Notes under the pieces: generated by a model
Told to the model about the DNA's origin: nothing
Seen by the model: only the letters and a program-made list of their open reading frames with translations
The model's database searches: none
In this document: in pieces, positions 1 through 8,709 of the stretch
Position numbering within the stretch: the stretch's first letter is position 1
How the letters are laid out: each line of letters starts with the position of its first letter
Position numbers and translations under genes: made by a program
DNA from: Vibrio pacinii DSM 19139
GTDB taxonomy: Bacteria > Pseudomonadota > Gammaproteobacteria > Enterobacterales > Vibrionaceae
Assembly (NCBI RefSeq): GCF_000711795.1
Contig: NZ_JONH01000002.1
Location: 310,001-374,000 of the forward strand
Direction: 5' to 3'
Length of the DNA stretch: 64,000 nucleotides

Positions 1-26
1 TAAATTGAATTAGAGAGAAGATCCCG

Positions 27-743
27 ATGGGAAGAAGTTTTGAAGTGCGCAAAGCCTCTATGGCAAAAACTGCAGGCGCAAAAATTAAAGTTTATTCCAA
101 ATACGGTAAAGAAATTTACATGTGCGCGAAAAACGGTGGTCCAGATCCAGACATGAACTTGTCTCTGAAGCACCTGATCACGAAAGCGAAAAAAGACCAA
201 GTCCCAGCGCATGTTATCGATAAAGCGATCGATAAAGCGACTGGTGGTGGTGGTGAAGACTACCAACCAGCTCGCTATGAAGGTTTTGGCCCTGGTGGCG
301 TAAGTGTTATCGTTGACTGTCTGACTGATAACGGCAACCGTACTTTCCAAGATGTACGCCAATGCTTTGTTAAAACGGGCGCGAAAATTGGTGTTGAAGG
401 TGCTGTTTCTCACATGTTCGATCACCAAGCGGTATTCCAATTCAAAGGCGATGATGATGAAGTCATTCTAGAAACGCTAATGATGGAAGACGTTGATGTC
501 ACTGATGTTGAACTAGAAGATGGCGTGATCACGGTATTCGCTCCTCACACTGAGTTCTTCAAAACGAAAACAGCGTTGAATAGCGCCTACCCAGACTTAA
601 CGATGGATGTCGAAGAGATTACTTTTGTTCCTCAGACTCACACACCAGTTGCTGGTGACGATGCAGAGAAGTTCCAAAAGTTCCTTGATCTTCTTGATGA
701 CTGTGATGACGTACAGCAGGTTTATCATAACGCCGAGCTGTAA
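27..743 (+). CDS. yeeN: YebC/PmpR-family protein, YeeN-like
   Basis: A 238-residue cytosolic protein of the YebC/PmpR (TACO1) family. This family covers DNA-binding regulators and factors now linked to translation of proline-rich stretches. The N-terminus has the basic, Ala/Lys-rich start seen in the family ([20 protein letters not shown]). It is followed by the conserved glycine-rich [17 protein letters not shown] segment near residues 86-102 and an acidic C-terminal half. The length equals that of E. coli YeeN rather than the slightly longer YebC, so I favour the YeeN subgroup. The start has a GAGAGAAG ribosome-binding site. A hairpin with a T-run follows directly, so it is probably monocistronic. 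The exact molecular role is not decided by sequence. Confidence 0.9.
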   Translation: MGRSFEVRKASMAKTAGAKIKVYSKYGKEIYMCAKNGGPDPDMNLSLKHLITKAKKDQVPAHVIDKAIDKATGGGGEDYQPARYEGFGPGGVSVIVDCLTDNGNRTFQDVRQCFVKTGAKIGVEGAVSHMFDHQAVFQFKGDDDEVILETLMMEDVDVTDVELEDGVITVFAPHTEFFKTKTALNSAYPDLTMDVEEITFVPQTHTPVAGDDAEKFQKFLDLLDDCDDVQQVYHNAEL

Positions 744-762
744 TCGCCATATTGCTTTATAA

Positions 763-790
763 AACCGAGCCTTAGCGCTCGGTTTTTTTA
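763..790 (+). terminator. Rho-independent terminator after yeeN
   Basis: Stem AACCGAGC / GCTCGGTT with a six-base loop, followed by a run of seven T. Confidence 0.85.
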
Positions 791-884
791 TATCTTCATA
801 CTGAACACTAGGGTAGTAAACGGTTAGTCACGGTTGATTTTACAGTGTAAAGTGGGACGACAAAGGAATGTTGAAGGAACAATA

Positions 885-1616
885 ATGAACAACGTTGTGA
901 TAGTGACGGGGGCGGGTCGAGGTATTGGCGCTGAAACGGCCAAGCTGCTTGCCGGGCAGGGGTATTTGGTTTGTGTCAATTACCTAAATAATCATATTCG
1001 GGCTCAACAGGTGGTCGAGCAGATTACTCAGTCGGGAGGGCGGGCCTTTGCTTTTCAAGCGGATGTGTCTGATCAAGCGCAAGTTGAGGCGATGTTTACT
1101 GAAGTGAGAGCTTGCTATGGCATGGTGACTCATCTGGTAAACAATGCCGGGATTCTCTTTGACCAATCGACGCTGTGTGACATTGATGTTGCTCGTTTTA
1201 AGCGAGTGATGAACTCCAATGTAGTGAGCTGCTTCTTGTGTTGTAAAACGTTTATCAACCAACTTGATGGTGTAGGGGCTATTGTCAATGTCTCTTCTGC
1301 TGCATCCCGTACAGGCGCGCCATTTGAATATGTTGATTACGCCGCTTCCAAGGGCGCGATGGACTCGTTGACGAAAGGCCTATCTCTAGAGTTGGCTGAG
1401 CGAGGTGTTCGAGTCAATAGCGTAAGACCTGGGTGTATTTATACGGAAATGCATGCCGATGGTGGCGAGCCGGGACGTGTTGATCGATTGGCTGAATTTA
1501 TCCCGCTTAAGCGCGGTGGAACGGCGCTTGAAGTGGCTAATGCCATTGCTTGGCTACTCTCAGACGAGGCCTCATATGTCACAGGCTCGTTCATTGACAT
1601 TGCTGGCGGGCGATAG
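885..1616 (+). CDS. ygfF: SDR-family oxidoreductase, YgfF-like
   Basis: A 243-residue short-chain dehydrogenase/reductase with a Rossmann fold, expected to use NAD(P)H in the cytosol. Residues 8-15 are the cofactor motif TGAGRGIG, NNAG lies at 86-89, the catalytic serine is in NVSSAAS near 138, and the Tyr/Lys pair is Y152/K156 (YAASK). The stretches GFLCC-like, SYVTGSFIDIAGG and GGEPGRVDR closely recall E. coli YgfF, a glucose 1-dehydrogenase-like SDR of unknown physiological substrate. I chose the ATG at 885 because AAGGAA lies just upstream and the protein then begins at the first Rossmann strand. A TTG 51 bases earlier in frame is less likely. The substrate cannot be read from the sequence. 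Confidence 0.85.
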   Translation: MNNVVIVTGAGRGIGAETAKLLAGQGYLVCVNYLNNHIRAQQVVEQITQSGGRAFAFQADVSDQAQVEAMFTEVRACYGMVTHLVNNAGILFDQSTLCDIDVARFKRVMNSNVVSCFLCCKTFINQLDGVGAIVNVSSAASRTGAPFEYVDYAASKGAMDSLTKGLSLELAERGVRVNSVRPGCIYTEMHADGGEPGRVDRLAEFIPLKRGGTALEVANAIAWLLSDEASYVTGSFIDIAGGR

Positions 1617-1708
1617 GCATTGTCCCTATTAGACGCCTCTTGTGCGTAACAAGAGGCGCTATAAAGACACAGAACTCAACAGCAGCCAAAACTAAGAGAA
1701 GACAATGA

Positions 1709-2365
1709 CTAAGGCGTGAGAGGCAAATGTCCGGTTTTGACCAGTATGATCGTTTCTTGGTCAACAAAGGGGAAATGTTCACTCATATGTGGGCTACGAA
1801 TCCAACTCCCTATCGGATAAACGCCGTGTTCATCAGCAAATTCTCCAGATAGCACAAAAATCTCTTCACCGCCGAAATGACGATGAGACTGAAATCTCTC
1901 TCCTGCTGGCCACTTAACTAAAGCTACGTGCTCATGTTCAAAGTCATGCAGTGGCATGACTTGTAAACCGCCCATGCCTGCTAGCCATTGCTGGTGATGA
2001 GTATTGAGTCTGATAGTCGCGCTATCGCGTTTATCAAACTGATTGAGTTTGACTAAGATGACGCAGCCCTCAAGACTGAATGGTGCATGATGGCTGCCTG
2101 GTGGATTACGTAAATAACTGCCCGCTGGATAGTCGCCATGTTCGTCAGAAAACACGCCTTCAAGCACGAAGATCTCCTCGCCCATCGGATGATAGTGCGT
2201 GTTAAAACGAGATCCCGCATCATAACGCACCACGCTGGTTGTATGGCCTGATTCTGCTTCTTCTCGCTCTAATGGTTTACGCCACACACCCTTGGCAGGA
2301 CTGGCAACCCAATCTAATTGTTGCGTTTCTATCACCACGCGCTGGGAAAAATCCATGTTGTGCAT
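1709..2365 (-). CDS. Double-cupin protein (ChrR-like cupin family)
   Basis: A 218-residue protein made of two cupin barrels. The first carries HYHPMGEEIFVLEGVFSDEHGDYPAGSYLRNP near residues 57-88. The second repeats the pattern as SHRHFGGEEIFVLSGEF near 160-176. The His-x-His-(x3-4)-Glu metal ligands and the glycine-rich second motif are present in both halves, so each barrel probably binds a metal. The sequence matches the anti-sigma-factor ChrR-like cupin group, but there is no N-terminal zinc anti-sigma domain and no sigma factor nearby. A regulatory role like that of ChrR is therefore not supported, and an enzymatic or small-molecule-binding role is possible. An AAGG ribosome-binding site precedes the ATG. 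It lies 65 bases after the kinase gene on the same strand. Confidence 0.75.
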   Translation of the reverse strand: MHNMDFSQRVVIETQQLDWVASPAKGVWRKPLEREEAESGHTTSVVRYDAGSRFNTHYHPMGEEIFVLEGVFSDEHGDYPAGSYLRNPPGSHHAPFSLEGCVILVKLNQFDKRDSATIRLNTHHQQWLAGMGGLQVMPLHDFEHEHVALVKWPAGERFQSHRHFGGEEIFVLSGEFADEHGVYPIGSWIRSPHMSEHFPFVDQETIILVKTGHLPLTP

Positions 2366-2430
2366 ACAAAACCTTATTCATTTGGTGACCATACGGTATC
2401 CATTGTAGCAAAATAATCACCACTCGATCA

Positions 2431-3678
2431 CTACTGGGCAATACGCATTAAATTATGCACATAGTGGTAAGTCTCACTGTCGATATCGCGCGGGTCACAT
2501 ACAGAAAGTAAATCTTGGATAAAATGACCTAAGGCTCTTGCTTCCACTTTACGTACACCTTGTTGCTGACACTTAGGTAAGTAGTCGTATACGGAAGCGG
2601 CACCAAAGTCGCCAAAGATCATCTCGGCGTGATGATTAATTAACACATTGTGCGCGTACAAATCACCGTGACAGACCTTATTGTCGTGAAGATGACTAAA
2701 TACTGCCAGCATCTGGCTGACGATATGTTCTATTTGAACAATGCTTAGGGTCAACTCTGGCTTGAAGACATCACGGGTGCAGGTAGCTAATGTTGGCGGT
2801 AGACCTAAGTTAAAGTATTGGTCAGGAATCAGTTCCATGATCAGCGCTAAATAACCTGGTTGATTGACTTGAGCAATAGACTTCACCAAGTTGTTATGTT
2901 GCCCAGCTTTCAAGCAAGCTTGAAGTTCATCTTGAGGATAGCCATCGCTGGTCACCTCGCCTTTAAACACTTTGACCGCAACCTCATTGGGGAAGGGAGT
3001 ATCGCCGTTGAGCCAATTAGCATGAGAGATAACGCCCGATGCACCTTGTCCAAGAACGTGATTGATTGAGTAAGCGTCTGAACTCACTTCAGGCACACTG
3101 TTTTGCTGCGCGAGTTGTTCGCAAAACGGGTTGCCGGCAAATGCCATCCAAGCGAGTTTCGGCAGTTTCAACAGTACATCAGGGAAAATTTCTAACTGAT
3201 TTGCAGACAATCTAACGAGCTCTAGATTGTGTAGATGTTTAAAACTGGTCGGTAACGCTTTAATTTGGTTGCCCGCTAAAGCGAGTTTTTGTAGGCGAGG
3301 TCGATAGCCTAAAGACTCGGGCAACTGAACAATTTGGTTGTCAGTGAGAATCAACCAGCGGAGCGGTTTCGGCAGCGACTCTTCTGCTACGCGCACTATC
3401 TGATTGCTTTTAAACCCGACCATTTCCAGCTTTTCACAGCGTCCCAATACAAGTGGAAGGTGAGTAAAACGGTTATTCGATGCGAATAGGATTTTGAGCT
3501 GAGGAAGATCAGCGAGCCATTGAGGCAAGTCGTTGAGTTGGTTATTGGAGACATCAAGAATTTCTAACGTGTCGGCCAGAGTTAAAATCTCTTGCGGTAA
3601 TTGTGTTAATTGCTCAGATAGTTGAAGGCGCTGAATGCCTTTTAATTGACCATTCTTTAGTTGTTTTACTGTGTGCAA
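2431..3678 (-). CDS. Leucine-rich-repeat protein kinase
   Basis: A 415-residue fusion. Residues about 15-195 are seven or more leucine-rich repeats of the LxxLxLSxNxLxxLP type. Residues about 200-415 form a Hanks-type kinase with glycine loop LGQGASGV (209-216), the ATP-anchoring lysine in VAVK (K236), catalytic loop HGDLYAHN (337-344) and DFG (357-359). Arg of the usual HRD is Gly here, as in RD-minus kinases. No signal peptide or membrane span is visible, so it should be cytosolic. The kinase C-lobe is short. The only start that fits is TTG, since no in-frame ATG occurs before residue 86. Such LRR-kinase fusions occur in gammaproteobacteria, but their targets are unknown to me. It follows the phosphorylase gene by about 100 bases on the same strand. 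Confidence 0.8.
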   Translation of the reverse strand: MHTVKQLKNGQLKGIQRLQLSEQLTQLPQEILTLADTLEILDVSNNQLNDLPQWLADLPQLKILFASNNRFTHLPLVLGRCEKLEMVGFKSNQIVRVAEESLPKPLRWLILTDNQIVQLPESLGYRPRLQKLALAGNQIKALPTSFKHLHNLELVRLSANQLEIFPDVLLKLPKLAWMAFAGNPFCEQLAQQNSVPEVSSDAYSINHVLGQGASGVISHANWLNGDTPFPNEVAVKVFKGEVTSDGYPQDELQACLKAGQHNNLVKSIAQVNQPGYLALIMELIPDQYFNLGLPPTLATCTRDVFKPELTLSIVQIEHIVSQMLAVFSHLHDNKVCHGDLYAHNVLINHHAEMIFGDFGAASVYDYLPKCQQQGVRKVEARALGHFIQDLLSVCDPRDIDSETYHYVHNLMRIAQ

Positions 3679-3782
3679 ACCGTCTGCCTATTGTCACGCA
3701 TGGAAGGGAAAGAGCGCGTATTCTACGCAGCAACGGCGCGAATGGCGAGTCACGTTTCAACCTCTGTGCCGTGAATCAAGCC

Positions 3783-5255
3783 TCAGTCGTTAAGCAGATG
3801 CTTCAAATCGATCTCTTGTCTCTTGCCATCCAATGCATGACGGATCACTGCGCTTTGGTTGGCAAGATCCACCGTTAATTCAATCTGGTTGTGATTGTCG
3901 CGCCAACTTAACTCGAGTTGCTGTTGCGTGCCGGCTAGATGAAATTGACCATTAAACGCGGGGTGGGTGTTACGCAGTTTAATTAGCTCAATCAGCCCTT
4001 TAACGACAGGTAGCGCTAACTGCTGATGGATTTTGTCTTGATCGAGGTAAGGACGATTGATATCGCGCCCCTCCTGAGTCTGTGCGAGAAGATCGATATC
4101 ATTATGCATTGCTAGCAGACCAGCATAATAGACCTGAGGCACTCCTGGGCTAAAAAACTGAATCGCCCGAGCCACCAGATAGTGAAAATCATTGCTTGCC
4201 AGTGCATCGTAGTAGCTGCAATTGACTTGATAAAGGTCGAGATTATTGGCGGCCGAGCCTGTTGCTAAGCGACTCTGTCCGCCACTGTTGTGATGAATCG
4301 ACTCGACCAGTTGATTGATTTGTTCTTCGTTGAGTAAACCCGGCTTGTCACCTTGAGGGCCCGCATCGATGATGCCGATGCCGTCATGAGTATCGAGTAC
4401 CGTTAAGCAATTACGCGGCGCGATTTTTAGCCAGGCAATCAGAGCGTCAAAGTCATTCGCTAACAGCGCATGTAACACCAGCGGTGGCAGCGCAAAGTCA
4501 TAGACTCGATGAACGCGTTTCGCGACCTCAATTTGCGTTTGGTAGTGGCTGTGAATTTCCGCAACGGTCTCCATCCCGAGTTGATTAGCTCGCTGAGACA
4601 GCTTATCGATAAACTCGAAGGTTTCATCCAACATAAAGCAGCTGGTATCGGGACGTTTGATGGCATAGCCTGCGGCATCAAGGCGAATGATTTTGATGCC
4701 ATTGTCGGCAAACAGTGACAGGATCTGTTCTAAGTAGGCTTGGCCTTGAGGGTGCTCGACATTGATATCAATTTGGTTATCAGTAAAGGTGGTCCAGAAG
4801 TTGATTTTCTGGCTTGATTTGAGCATTTTGGCGCTGAAGCAGCGGCTAGGGCGAGGGCGGTAGATCGCTTCGGCCTGATGGTCGGTAATTCCATCAGGAA
4901 AGACGTCTTGCTGTTTGAGAAACAGGGGCCAATATTGAGATTGCTTGCCATTGTCGATCACGTCCAAAAATTGGGGAGACTGCGCCGATGCGTGGTTGAC
5001 GATGAGATCGGCCATGATCTGGCAATGATCACTCAATTGCTTCACGTCTTGCCATGATCCTAAGCGAGAGTCGACCTCGGCATGATTGATGGGATCAAAC
5101 CCAGCATCACTGCCATCGATCGGATAAAAAAATGGTAGCAGGTGTACACCAGCAAAAAGTTCATCTAACTCATGGCTTAAAAGCTGAGTGAGGCCGTTAA
5201 GATCAGAGCCTGTGAGTCGGTCAACATAGGTAATCAATTGAACTTTGTTGTGCAT
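3783..5255 (-). CDS. Sucrose phosphorylase-family enzyme (GH13_18)
   Basis: A 490-residue cytosolic GH13 subfamily 18 enzyme. It should split an alpha-glucoside with phosphate to give alpha-glucose 1-phosphate. Alignment from memory to Bifidobacterium sucrose phosphorylase is extensive, beginning HNKVQLITYVDRL. The nucleophile is D193 (RLDAAGY), the acid/base E233 (AEIHS), and the transition-state Asp is D291 (LDTHDGIG). The acceptor loops IYRPRP (131-136) and NLDLYQVN are kept, which supports sucrose as substrate. Relatives acting on sucrose 6-phosphate, glucosylglycerate or glucosylglycerol share the fold, so specificity is not certain. I start at the ATG at 5255, which has GAGG upstream, rather than eight codons earlier. 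It is the last gene of the importer operon. Confidence 0.82.
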   Translation of the reverse strand: MHNKVQLITYVDRLTGSDLNGLTQLLSHELDELFAGVHLLPFFYPIDGSDAGFDPINHAEVDSRLGSWQDVKQLSDHCQIMADLIVNHASAQSPQFLDVIDNGKQSQYWPLFLKQQDVFPDGITDHQAEAIYRPRPSRCFSAKMLKSSQKINFWTTFTDNQIDINVEHPQGQAYLEQILSLFADNGIKIIRLDAAGYAIKRPDTSCFMLDETFEFIDKLSQRANQLGMETVAEIHSHYQTQIEVAKRVHRVYDFALPPLVLHALLANDFDALIAWLKIAPRNCLTVLDTHDGIGIIDAGPQGDKPGLLNEEQINQLVESIHHNSGGQSRLATGSAANNLDLYQVNCSYYDALASNDFHYLVARAIQFFSPGVPQVYYAGLLAMHNDIDLLAQTQEGRDINRPYLDQDKIHQQLALPVVKGLIELIKLRNTHPAFNGQFHLAGTQQQLELSWRDNHNQIELTVDLANQSAVIRHALDGKRQEIDLKHLLND

Positions 5256-5316
5256 GGTAAACCTCGCGCAAGAAGGCAAGCCCCATTGTCAAAGCTCGCC
5301 ATTAACAGAGATAGAA

Positions 5317-6408
5317 TTAAAGGTACTTAAGTGAGATTCCGTCTTGGTTGAACAGGTGAATTTTCTCAACATTGGCTTTAAGGTGGATTTGCTCGCCGCG
5401 ATGGAAGTCTAAAATTCCGGGCAGTTTGGCCACGATCGTTTCATCATGACCTGCAACATTAATATGCAGTAATGTCACTTCACCCAATGACTCAACAAAC
5501 AGTACCGTGCCTGACATCAACGCATCGTCAGTGGTTGCGACAAGGAAATCTTCTGGTCGAACCCCCAATCTGAGAGTGCTGCCTTTGAGTGTTGCTTGAG
5601 CGGCAATTGGTACGTCAATGGTTAGGCCGCTCTGTGCTTCAACCGTGCAACTATCGCCAGCCTCCAGCAAGGTTGCTGAACTAAGATTCATTGCTGGCGA
5701 GCCAATAAACTGAGCGACAAACACATTGGCCGGATTGGTATAGAGTTCGAGTGGTGTACCGATTTGCTCAATTTTCCCTGCTGATAGCACCACAATACGA
5801 TCGGCTAAGGTCATGGCCTCGACCTGATCATGAGTGACGTAGATCATCGTCGTCTGGTCGAGCTCTTCCTTGAGGTTGGCGATCTCGATACGTGTTTGTA
5901 CCCTAAGCGCAGCATCAAGATTAGATAATGGCTCATCAAATAAAAAGACTTTTGGCTGACGAACAATTGCCCGCCCAATCGCGACCCGCTGACGCTGACC
6001 ACCCGAGAGCGCTTTGGGTAAACGATCAAGGTAAGGCTCAAGTTGCAGCATGCGCGCGGCTTCCATTACTCGGTCATGAATGGCATCTTTCGACTCTTTT
6101 GCAATCCGCATCGCAAAGGCCATGTTGTCGTAAACGGTCATATGTGGGTAGAGCGCATAGGTCTGAAACACCATCGCAATGCCACGCATCGCGGCAGGCA
6201 GATCGTTGACGCGCGCGCCTTCAATAAAAAGGTCACCCGAGGTTATTTCTTCAAGCCCGGCAATCATGCGCAGCAAGGTCGATTTACCGCACCCTGATGG
6301 GCCGACAAACACCACGAACTCACCTTGTTTGATGTCGAGGTCGATGCCGTGTAATACCTGAGTGTTGCCGTATGATTTAGTTACGTTAGTTAAAGCTAAT
6401 CCTGTCAT
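5317..6408 (-). CDS. aglK: Sugar ABC transporter ATPase (AglK/UgpC-like)
   Basis: A 363-residue ATP-binding subunit of a carbohydrate importer of the CUT1 class, acting at the inner face of the membrane. Walker A is GPSGCGKST (36-44), the Q-loop is MVFQTYALYPHMTV, the signature LSGGQRQR, Walker B VFLFDEPLSNLD, and the switch histidine is in YVTHDQ. The last 130 residues form the TOBE/OB regulatory region typical of MalK, UgpC and MsmX proteins. It lies between the permease and phosphorylase genes with short gaps, so it belongs to the same operon. The AglK name rests on the neighbouring AglE-like binding protein. Confidence 0.88.
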   Translation of the reverse strand: MTGLALTNVTKSYGNTQVLHGIDLDIKQGEFVVFVGPSGCGKSTLLRMIAGLEEITSGDLFIEGARVNDLPAAMRGIAMVFQTYALYPHMTVYDNMAFAMRIAKESKDAIHDRVMEAARMLQLEPYLDRLPKALSGGQRQRVAIGRAIVRQPKVFLFDEPLSNLDAALRVQTRIEIANLKEELDQTTMIYVTHDQVEAMTLADRIVVLSAGKIEQIGTPLELYTNPANVFVAQFIGSPAMNLSSATLLEAGDSCTVEAQSGLTIDVPIAAQATLKGSTLRLGVRPEDFLVATTDDALMSGTVLFVESLGEVTLLHINVAGHDETIVAKLPGILDFHRGEQIHLKANVEKIHLFNQDGISLKYL

Positions 6409-6438
6409 ATCATTATTCTCATCATTGGCTAACGGCTG

Positions 6439-7623
6439 CTATTTGACAGAGCCTGAAAGAAGTCCACGAACTAAGTAGCGTTGTAAGGTGAAAAAGACCG
6501 CCAAAGGAACCGCAATAGAGACAAAGGCCGAGGCGGTGAGAATTTCCCAGTTGCCCCCTCGCGAGCCAAGCAGTTCACGCAAACGTGCGGTCAGCACAAT
6601 ATGCTCTTCACCAGTACCAAGGAACACCGTTGCCACCAATAAGTCATTCCACACCCACAAGAACTGGAAAATGGCGAAAGAAGCGAGGGCAGGGAACGAC
6701 AGGGGTAATACGATGCGCATAAAAATTTCAAAATCGGTTGCGCCGTCTACTCGCGCCGATTCGATGATTTCACGTGGCAGACTCGAGATATAGTTACGCA
6801 GTAAATAGATCGCCAGCGGCAAGCCAAAACCGGTATGCGCAAGCCAGATACCAAGATAGGTTTTGGCGCCAACGCCAAACAAGGCGCCGATGTCGTTATA
6901 GAGCCGTAACAGTGGGATAAGTGACATTTGCAGTGGCACAACCAACAAGCCGACCACCAGCGCGATAAGCAGGTTTCGTCCTGGCATTTTCATCCATGAC
7001 AATGCATAGGCCGCGTAGGCTGCGATAAGAATGGGAATGATGGTTGCTGGAATGGTCACGGTCAGCGAGTTAATAAACGATCGACCAATGCCTTCAGCGG
7101 TGAGCACTTCTTGGTAATTGTCGAGGCCAAATTTTGGCGGCACGATCGCAGTAAAGAAGATGCGCTTACCACGCGAGCCTTTAAATGGCTCGGCAGAAAT
7201 CATCTGGTATTCACCAGTCTCTGAAACGGTGAGGGTACCGTCGCCACGCATGTCGGCGACCTCTCCGGGTTGGTAACGGGTAGGTTCACGTGATGAAAAG
7301 CCAAACGCGCTGACCGTGGTAGGTTGTCCTTCTATTAACAGTTGGCCAGATAATACATAGACATCGCCTTGTTTTACTTGCGTGTCGGCGCCACCAGTTC
7401 GCTCGATTAAGTTTTGTTGGGATGAGGTTAAAGATGTCCACCAGCCTGACAGAGCCAATTGATCTTTGTCGCGGAAAGAGGAAATAAACAGCCCTGCGGT
7501 AGGCAGTGTCCACAAAATCACGATGATCAGCACTGAAAAATGCATCAGTAGTGTCAGCGGTGAGCGTCTGAGTTTACTCAGGCCAAAGGGGGCTTTTTTA
7601 GTGTCAGTGGTTAAGCTTGGCAT
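6439..7623 (-). CDS. aglG: Sugar ABC permease (AglG/MalG-like)
   Basis: A 394-residue inner-membrane permease of the MalG type. The N-terminal membrane span near residues 25-45 is followed by a large periplasmic segment (about 50-170). The core of five spans follows, with the EAA coupling loop EIIESARVDGATDFEIFMRIVLPL and the MalG-like C-terminus YLVRGLLSGSVK. The long periplasmic insert after the first span matches AglG rather than shorter CUT1 permeases. The ATG at 7623 overlaps the stop of the upstream permease (TAATG) and has GGAGG upstream, so the two are translationally coupled. The longer frame beginning 14 codons earlier is not needed. Confidence 0.88.
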   Translation of the reverse strand: MPSLTTDTKKAPFGLSKLRRSPLTLLMHFSVLIIVILWTLPTAGLFISSFRDKDQLALSGWWTSLTSSQQNLIERTGGADTQVKQGDVYVLSGQLLIEGQPTTVSAFGFSSREPTRYQPGEVADMRGDGTLTVSETGEYQMISAEPFKGSRGKRIFFTAIVPPKFGLDNYQEVLTAEGIGRSFINSLTVTIPATIIPILIAAYAAYALSWMKMPGRNLLIALVVGLLVVPLQMSLIPLLRLYNDIGALFGVGAKTYLGIWLAHTGFGLPLAIYLLRNYISSLPREIIESARVDGATDFEIFMRIVLPLSFPALASFAIFQFLWVWNDLLVATVFLGTGEEHIVLTARLRELLGSRGGNWEILTASAFVSIAVPLAVFFTLQRYLVRGLLSGSVK

Positions 7624-8633
7624 TAACGATCCTCCATCTGAGCACTTGCTTGGCGCATATTCCACACCATGACAGGGATAACAGCGACCATGATGATCAC
7701 GGCAATAGCGGCACCGCGGCCAAAATCACCACCGCCACGGAACATCCAGTCAAACATCATGTTAGCCAGTACCTGAGTGCTCCATTGACCGTTGGTCATG
7801 GCTAACACAATATCGAATACCTTGAGTACCAAAATAGTGATCGTGGTCCACACCACCGCGATGGTGCCCCAAATTTGTGGGATCAGGATTTTAAAGAAGA
7901 TCTGCACGCCATTGGCGCCATCAAGGACCGCCGCTTCGACGGTTTCTTCGGGAATACCGCGCAGCGCAGCTGAGAGGATCACCATGGCGAATCCGGTCTG
8001 GATCCAGACAAGGATCACCATTAGAAAAAAGTTATTCCAAAAAGGTAGGGTTACCCACGCTTGCGCTGAACCGCCAAAAAGCTCCACCAACGCATTAAGA
8101 ATACCAATCTGCTCAGAGCCGGGGGCGCGGTAATCATAGACAAACTTCCAAATAATCGACGCGCCGATAAATGAAATCGCCATCGGCATAAAAATCAAAC
8201 TTTTGGCGATGTTGCCCCAACTGACTTTATCGGTAAGAGCGGCAATGACTAAGCCAAAAAAGGTTGAGGCGGCAGGAACAACCAGTAGCCAGAGTAGATT
8301 GTTAAACAGTGACTCGCGAAATTCTGGATCATTAAATAGCCAAGTGTAATTGGCCAAACCCACATATTTATCGCCATTTCTGTCATGCAGTGAGAGCACA
8401 ATTGACTCAAATACCGGATAGACAAGGTAAAGACCTAAAAAGCACAGCGCAGGGCCAAGAAACAACCAAGGACGAACAGAAGCGGCGCGACGTAGGTTAC
8501 GCGCCATGGTTTGGCTGGAAACATTTCGGGTCGGGAAAATGATGGTTAGCAACCAGTTGCTGCCAACGAAATAGACCACGCAACTTGCGACGCCTAATAC
8601 CATGATAAATAAAGAGGAGTAGAGCTGTTCCAT
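7623..8633 (-). CDS. aglF: Sugar ABC permease (AglF/MalF-like)
   Basis: A 336-residue inner-membrane permease with about seven predicted spans. The EAA loop is EETVEAAVLDGANGVQIFFKI, which would dock on the ATPase. The N-terminus has a span near residues 8-32, a basic cytoplasmic stretch (RNLRRAASVRPW), then the conserved permease core. It pairs with the following AglG-like subunit through a one-base stop/start overlap. The binding-protein gene lies 76 bases upstream. Taken together the four genes follow the order aglE-F-G-K known from rhizobial alpha-glucoside importers. Confidence 0.88.
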   Translation of the reverse strand: MEQLYSSLFIMVLGVASCVVYFVGSNWLLTIIFPTRNVSSQTMARNLRRAASVRPWLFLGPALCFLGLYLVYPVFESIVLSLHDRNGDKYVGLANYTWLFNDPEFRESLFNNLLWLLVVPAASTFFGLVIAALTDKVSWGNIAKSLIFMPMAISFIGASIIWKFVYDYRAPGSEQIGILNALVELFGGSAQAWVTLPFWNNFFLMVILVWIQTGFAMVILSAALRGIPEETVEAAVLDGANGVQIFFKILIPQIWGTIAVVWTTITILVLKVFDIVLAMTNGQWSTQVLANMMFDWMFRGGGDFGRGAAIAVIIMVAVIPVMVWNMRQASAQMEDR

Positions 8634-8709
8634 CGTGGCCTCACCTAGTCTACAAATTGAACTAACACAAAGCCGATAGAAGAAGTTCCTATCGGCTTTA
8701 GAGCGCGGA

